Below are positions 59,001 through 64,000 of a DNA stretch of 64,000 nt, one piece after another (within the stretch, counting starts at the first letter, position 1; every line of letters starts with the position of its first letter). The translations under genes and the position numbers were made by a program. Under the pieces are notes generated by a model that was given only the letters and a program-made list of their open reading frames with translations, ran no database searches and was not told the origin of the DNA. Origin of the DNA: Tubiluchus corallicola (taxonomy: Eukaryota; Priapulida; Priapulimorpha; Priapulimorphida; Tubiluchidae); NCBI GenBank assembly GCA_030141605.1, contig JAQGDQ010000392.1, forward strand, positions 1 through 64,000, read 5' to 3'.

Positions 59001-61312
59001 TATTGCATGCTTCCAATTTTTCACCCTAACAATAAAAAGCAAACCTGTCCACGTATCAATTAAAAAAGTAATAGAAGTTTGTTGTACAATGTCAGACTCT
59101 GCAATTGGCACTTTAAAAATCAATACTTATTTTGTTTAGTTTCCAAGCTCTGTAACAAGAAAAATGCTTGCACAGAAGTTTTTAACTTAACACCAACATA
59201 ATTATACTGTAGTTAGAATGAAAATAGGTTTTTTCAAAGCTATCTCATAATTAGAACAGTGACAGCAGTAAACTACGTTGGGTTAAAACAGTCTATCTGA
59301 ACATACATCCAGTTCCTTATCCAAAGCAACTACGGATGTTATATACGTTGATATCCTTATATTATTGTTGAATTTTCAAATAAATGGCAGTGTTTGTGTC
59401 CAATTTAGTTAATAACTATGTAACTTAATAGCAGGAATGTTCGATTAGATTACAGATTGTGGTGCACACTTACAGTGTAAGTATCACAAATGAGGTTTAG
59501 CAGATCGTGTTCCCCTCTTTGCTGGATCTCATCACTGTGCTCGCCATTGACGACAATCCACGGTATCCACGTAACAGGCGGGTCGGCTTCCTCAGTCTCC
59601 ACAGCCATACGATGTTCTAACAAGTTACCCAGACTAGACTTTACACAGAAATCTATCTTGCTATAGTCAATTCCTAAAGAATCTGCACACTAAAACAGGT
59701 GACAACAAAGAAAAATTTAACATACTAATATGTTATGCATGATACGTTCATTTTATTCTTGTTGCATTTACTGATTTTCTTGCATTACTACAATATAGAT
59801 AAATACAAAATATAGATACATATAGTATAATCAAATGAGGGCATAGTTTTTACCGTGTACTGCCAGTCTTTGAAGCTCTTAACCGGCAGCAAATTTTTCA
59901 CACAAATTTATGTTATTTTTTAGCTAGTCTCTATTTTTTTGGGGCAGACTCATATTCAAAACTAGTGAAGTGGAAAATTTATTGCATAGAAAGTCTAGTC
60001 AGATCACTAATCAGGCTTTATCACAGCCTAAATTTTGGTATACAAAGCAGTTTTTGGACAATTGTAATAAGTAATTATATATACTGTACCTGTTGTCCAG
60101 AATCTGGTGGATATTCACTGGTCATCAGACAGATTATAAACTGGTTGCGAACATGTGCATTTCCGATCAAAAATATGCCACAAGTCTATAAGGGAAAAAG
60201 ACTTCCTTCTAAAGTGTGAGAGTGAAAATTTCTTAGAATGCTGCAAATAATTATCCATCTGAGCATTGCCTCATACAAAAGCCAAACAGAGAAAAATCCG
60301 TTACGCTATTAAAACAGTTTTGACATTATTATTTATTATAAAACACCTTAAGTTATGCACTTATTTTTGACCTACCTGCACCAAGTTACCTCTGCACTCT
60401 TCTGGACCATGCTGACAGGTGAAAATCCATTCTACTCCGTTCCAGTATTCCTAGATGAAGAACAATCAATTTTGTGAACTGTCAGTTACGTATATCTTTA
60501 TCATACAAACTCTTTCTTTTTTGTTGAATTTAGATAAATTATAAAATAACATGCAGTCAGACCTCATTATATTACCTAACCTACATGGGATTGCAAAAAA
60601 GATGGAGTTAAGCAAGTTTTGCATTATAATAAGCCTTGACTGTAGCTACATTACCGAAGCTTTTCCATAAGGAACAAAATCAACAGTCACTATATTTGTC
60701 CCTGCCAGTTGCTCATAGACGGGTTCCATCTGATTTCGGAAAAATCTCATAGTGTCCGGACAGAGTGACTCTATGAAAAGTTTCAGAGCCACAGGTTTCG
60801 CATCGGTGAAACTCCACTGCCTGCATTGCGAAGAGACCTGCTCAAAGAAAGCAACGGATATCTGTTAATATACAGGTCTTATCCTGCACAGTGTATTACT
60901 AAAATTTTCAAAAACTAAAGAAAGTAAGACACCAAAAAAAGATTTGGGCAAATCCATAACTGTCACGTCACGTCAAATGTATGAAAAAACACAAGTTTGG
61001 GACACATATTAACCTGCCAGTAAGGTGAGTGATAAAGCCTTTATGCCAGCTTTGTCTAATAAGTAGCTGGAGAACTGATAAGAGCAATTAATCACAAGTA
61101 TGTTAGTATATTCCTGATCACTCATCAGTGATCATAATCATCACACAGAACAATTAAATCTCTTATCAAACCTGACATTTGCGTTGTAACTCTGTTGAAC
61201 TGCACCAGAATTTTGAAGGCACGTTACAGTCCAAGTGTAAATCAGCAGATGAAGTGGTGAAGACGTATAAACACACAAGTAATGCTGTTAAGCGAAAATT
61301 CTGCAGAGCCAT
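54686..61312 (-). CDS. Two-domain GILT-type (gamma-interferon-inducible lysosomal thiol reductase-like) protein with alternative active-site exons
   Basis: Exons in order: 61312-61172, 60837-60655, 60450-60376, 60185-60090, 59689-59474, 59025-58867, then either 57487-57311 (7a) or 57186-57007 (7b), then 56358-56284, 55715-55617, 55238-55092, 54872-54804 and 54715-54686. Every exon is phase 0, giving 489 residues with 7b. A signal peptide (residues 1-23) precedes a saposin-A-like Cys motif (C29...WC37...C46). GILT domain 1 has an atypical CPDT site (73-76), CQHGPEEC (120-127) and the CADSLG...PPVTWIPW exon. A second saposin-A-like motif ([11 protein letters not shown]) follows. Domain 2 has CPGC (317-320) or CPFC (316-319), CQHGADEC (362-369), CADKLG...YTPWVTLNG and an AC-containing tail. 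GILT enzymes reduce disulfides of proteins in lysosomes at acid pH. Two fused GILT units from an internal exon-block duplication are unusual. The overall call is very secure; exon choice at position 7 is inference. Confidence 0.9.
55989..56080. repeat. (TG)n microsatellite in GILT intron 8
   Basis: TG repeat with few TA and CA interruptions, between exons 8 and 9 of the GILT gene. Confidence 0.9.
57007..57186 (-). other. GILT exon 7b, CPGC active site
   Basis: A 60-codon exon with phase 0 at both ends, acceptor gtag|GTTTCC and donor CAT|gtgagt. It encodes [20 protein letters not shown] and ends in PYGNAH. It aligns residue by residue with exon 7a, which lies 124 bp upstream. Both can join exon 6 to exon 8 in frame. 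Confidence 0.85.
57311..57487 (-). other. GILT exon 7a, CPFC active site
   Basis: A 59-codon exon with phase 0 at both ends, acceptor attag|GTAGCA and donor CAG|gtatgt. It encodes [20 protein letters not shown] and ends in PYGNTQ. It is a tandem homologue of exon 7b. Including both would duplicate the CxxC segment without its matching CQHG exon, so alternative use is more likely. Confidence 0.85.
57515..57707. mobile_element. PIF/Harbinger-like MITE in GILT intron 6
   Basis: Inverted ends share TTCAGACTAGCAAGTT and its complement AACTTGCTAGTCTGAA; TAA flanks both sides (57512-57514 and 57708-57710). It is 193 bp and non-coding. On the minus strand it ends 27 nt before the exon 7a acceptor. 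Confidence 0.7.
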
Positions 61313-61911
61313 TGCAGAAGTTTCAGCTGGCGTTGCCAAATACAATAACTAATCACATGGCTAAATGTAAGCAGACTTCTAGTGCCCTTTGGATTACGTG
61401 AGATACTTGTGAATACATTATACTACTTGGCAGGTAGACGAACTTAGTTTACTTATATAAGTGTTTGAATAGCTCACAGCAGAATGAAAAGAGGAGTGAA
61501 ATATCAATTGCTTTGTAGATTTAATCAGATGAACACGTTAACAGATTTAATCAGGAGGTACTAGACAAAATTGAGACATGCATTGTCTACACACCTTGGA
61601 ACATAATTTACTACATTCATTGTAAACTTGTCTTTTTACTAAAATGCAGGCTTGTCCTACACGTACCCTTAGGTCAACATAATAGGTCAAACTTTGTCAG
61701 GAGAAGCACAGAGAAGTAACAAACTTTCCAACCAGGCAGAAGAAAAGTACAATCAAGCAAAAGATCTTAATAAATACTGTTAAATGCTTCACCTCTGTAG
61801 GCTTATATATATATATATATATATATATTATTAATATTTGTAATTTTTTGCAACTCATAATATTGAAATTTGATGCTAAATAACAAAAAGCCAGATTTAG
61901 TTTTTATAACA

Positions 61912-61917
61912 TTTATT
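61912..61917 (-). promoter_or_regulatory. Poly(A) signal, TIMM29 gene
   Basis: AATAAA on the minus strand about 320 bp after the TIMM29 stop codon. Confidence 0.4.
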
Positions 61918-62239
61918 TCTTAAAAAATAAATAATCAATCACTTTCATTATTTACAAATTACAATATAAAATGATACAAGATAAGGTAATGTTAAGGTAG
62001 GCCTATTATATGTCTAGTTACCTATCTAGTCTACACATACTTTAGTCTATAGTAGAACATAATCGGCAGTCAAGGCATCTAAATATAATTGTTTGATTCG
62101 GCAAGTTTAGGTTCAACGAAAATATTATATACACACAATCGGGTTATTTTCTTACATACATGATTATCAAAAGATTTTGCAGACAACATTACAATTACAC
62201 GATGGGATCTAAACTACAATATGACTATAATTCATTACA

Positions 62240-62724
62240 TCAGCTATCAGGAAATTCATTTGGGTTTATATCAAAGTCTACCATAGCACGTTCAACTAAC
62301 CACCATCGCCCACAAAAACCAATGTCTACCACTCTATCGTGAAAATTCAACCACTGAGGTTTCAAACTTTTACAACGAGCTTCAAAAAGATCACACGACT
62401 TGTCGTAGTTGTCGATCCAAATTAGAGAGGCTATGCCGAGATTCAGCCGTCGTATCAAACCCTCATTGTAATAAGACAACAGCGCTTTTACGTGAGCTGC
62501 AGAAGAAGGATTACATATATTTTCACTCAACAGCAATACATCATTTGCTTCCAATAAAAGTTTGCTCCTAAACTCATGTTCAGTGGGATTAGTCAGAAAT
62601 GCATAGAAAGAAAAACCTATAGTTGCACAAATCGCAGTTGCTTTCAATGGATGTGCTTTTGAATCAGATACAATATCTTTTCCTACAGCGATGTAGTCAT
62701 CACGCACCAGTTTCAAGTAAGCAA
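62240..62724 (-). CDS. TIMM29: TIMM29, inner-membrane TIM22-complex subunit (last exon, partial)
   Basis: The exon begins at a strong acceptor (ctttttttttcag|TTGC) with codon phase 1 carried in, and gives about 160 residues to the stop. Human TIMM29 motifs are recognisable: YLKLVRDDYIAVGKD (like ALLRDYAEACRD), a hydrophobic membrane segment (about AICATIGFSFYAFL), NLGIASLIW, CKSLKPQW, DRVVDIGFCGRWW and FDINPNEF. TIMM29 is a subunit of the TIM22 carrier translocase in the mitochondrial inner membrane and helps connect it to the outer-membrane machinery. The N-terminal roughly 35 residues should be in an upstream exon that I did not find; it may lie outside the window. The frame's own in-line ATG at 62794 falls in the polypyrimidine tract and is rejected as the start. 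The C-terminal extension seen in mammals is absent here. Confidence 0.88.
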
Positions 62725-64000
62725 CTGAAAAAAAAAGAAAAACGTTAAACTGGGCCAGTAATTTTTGCTCATTTATTTTCTCAGTGATAGTCAAAATGAA
62801 AGCTGCTTCTTTGGGGCATTTCTTAAAACTACTAATAGGCCAGTTTTAGGCCTTATCTACACTTTCATACAGATTTATTTGCATAATGTCAGTGCAAAGT
62901 GCGAGCAATCAGAAATTCATTCATTCATCACAAAATAACTCAAGAATAACTGAAGATGTAAATAGATCATCTTAGTTAAAACTGGTCATTTACACTGAAC
63001 AACGAATTATTCAGAATCATTTTTACCCTTAATTTCAGCTATTTTTACTAATTTTCAATTTAGATCATCTGTCGTAGAACGATTACTAACTAACGTTTTA
63101 TTATTCAAAACATAATCTTCAATATTAAAAGTACCAGAAAATATAGGAATGCTTAGAAAACAGCAGTTCAGATAGTACAGTTTCAGGACCCAAAATGTTT
63201 GGAAAATCATTTAAAGTAAGTTTGGATCAAATCAACTTGCTTAATTTTACAACAAATGCAAATTCACACAAAGTTGTTAATTTTTAAATCCAGTTACATT
63301 AATTTGTGCCCACACTCCCAGTTGTTTTTACTGGAATTGTACACACAATAACAACAGTACACAGAAGAGAAAAGAAACAAAAAATCTATAGCAATGCAAT
63401 TAACAAAATGTGTAATTAGGCTCAGTATTAATTTCCTATTTAAAATTTATCTATGCTTATATAGCTCTACAGGCTATAGTAGATCAACACAACTTGCAGG
63501 CGTACAAGGGCTAGCCCAAGTAGGACATGTCGTACATGGGCTGCCCAAGTAGGACACTAGAGACAGGTTGCGAATTGAGTGCATACTGGCACCATCCGCT
63601 GTCCTTGTTTATGTAATAATAATAATTAAAAACGTCAATACACGTTGAATAATTTATTATACATTTGATAAAATAAAAGAATTTTATTCTGAGCTAGAAG
63701 AATTAATATTTGCCAATATTAATCTTCTTTGAAGTGAAATAAGTGCACTTTTTAAGCGATTCCAACGTTTGCTTAAGGTATATCGTTTTTTATTTTGTCT
63801 TGTTTCACAGACAGGCGATCCTTTTCACTCCTTCTTGGACAAATAATTGTTCTCTATTAGGAAAACGGGTTAGCGAGTTATGTGTCCTACATAGTATCTC
63901 TCTTTAAAGCATTAGATACTTAGTTTATGTTATGATGATATTAATGGAACTAATAATAATGGAGATATTGTTGTAAAAAAATACATTTGTAAATTGTCAA
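62725..64000. other. AT-rich DNA upstream of TIMM29 last exon
   Basis: Probably an intron of TIMM29, as no first exon is recognised. A short imperfect direct repeat (cgtaca-gggct-gcccaagtaggaca) lies at 63500-63557. Nothing else is supported. Confidence 0.45.

Noticed and set aside
62725-62794. ATG at 62794 as the TIMM29 start
   Set aside because: It lies upstream of a polypyrimidine tract and AG acceptor, and the residues it would add do not resemble a TIMM29 N-terminus.

Overview
The window is invertebrate metazoan nuclear DNA. It is AT-rich, the genes are split by many short phase-matched GT-AG introns, and introns and intergenic DNA are full of microsatellites, miniature inverted-repeat elements, SINE-like copies and one LTR retrotransposon. 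The gene set (axonemal dynein intermediate chain, TIMM29, GILT thiol reductase, GT31 glycosyltransferase, TMEM45) is animal. I cannot place the phylum from sequence alone.

Layout, left to right. A two-exon TMEM45-family gene lies on the minus strand (1999-3371), followed by about 6.7 kb of repeat-rich intergenic DNA. A 20-exon DNAI4/WDR78 gene runs on the plus strand (10125-31863) and was rebuilt exon by exon to an 821-residue protein. Its introns hold a decayed non-LTR reverse transcriptase, several TIR elements, a 5S-rRNA-like SINE and two copies of a roughly 600 bp unclassified repeat. An unrecognised two-exon gene for a 200-residue acidic, tryptophan-rich protein is on the minus strand (34126-35562). 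A five-exon calmodulin/centrin-like EF-hand gene on the plus strand (39598-48466) has its first intron directly after the ATG; that intron contains a 6.2 kb antisense Ty3/gypsy-type LTR element (39642-45839) with a 5 bp target duplication.

Further right are a GT31 beta-1,3-glycosyltransferase (51208-52380, plus) preceded by a spliced small ORF that overlaps its start codon; a twelve-position, two-domain GILT gene on the minus strand (54686-61312) carrying two tandem interchangeable active-site exons (CPFC or CPGC); and the terminal exon of TIMM29 on the minus strand (62240-62724), whose first exon was not found.

The genes do not form a pathway or operon; this is an ordinary animal gene neighbourhood. 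The most notable items are the tandem GILT active-site exons with a MITE 27 nt from one acceptor, the ATGCTGA overlap between the small ORF and the GT31 gene, the unrecognised W-repeat protein, the unusual domain order of the broken LTR element, and nested MITEs upstream of DNAI4. No CRISPR array, tRNA or rRNA gene was seen.
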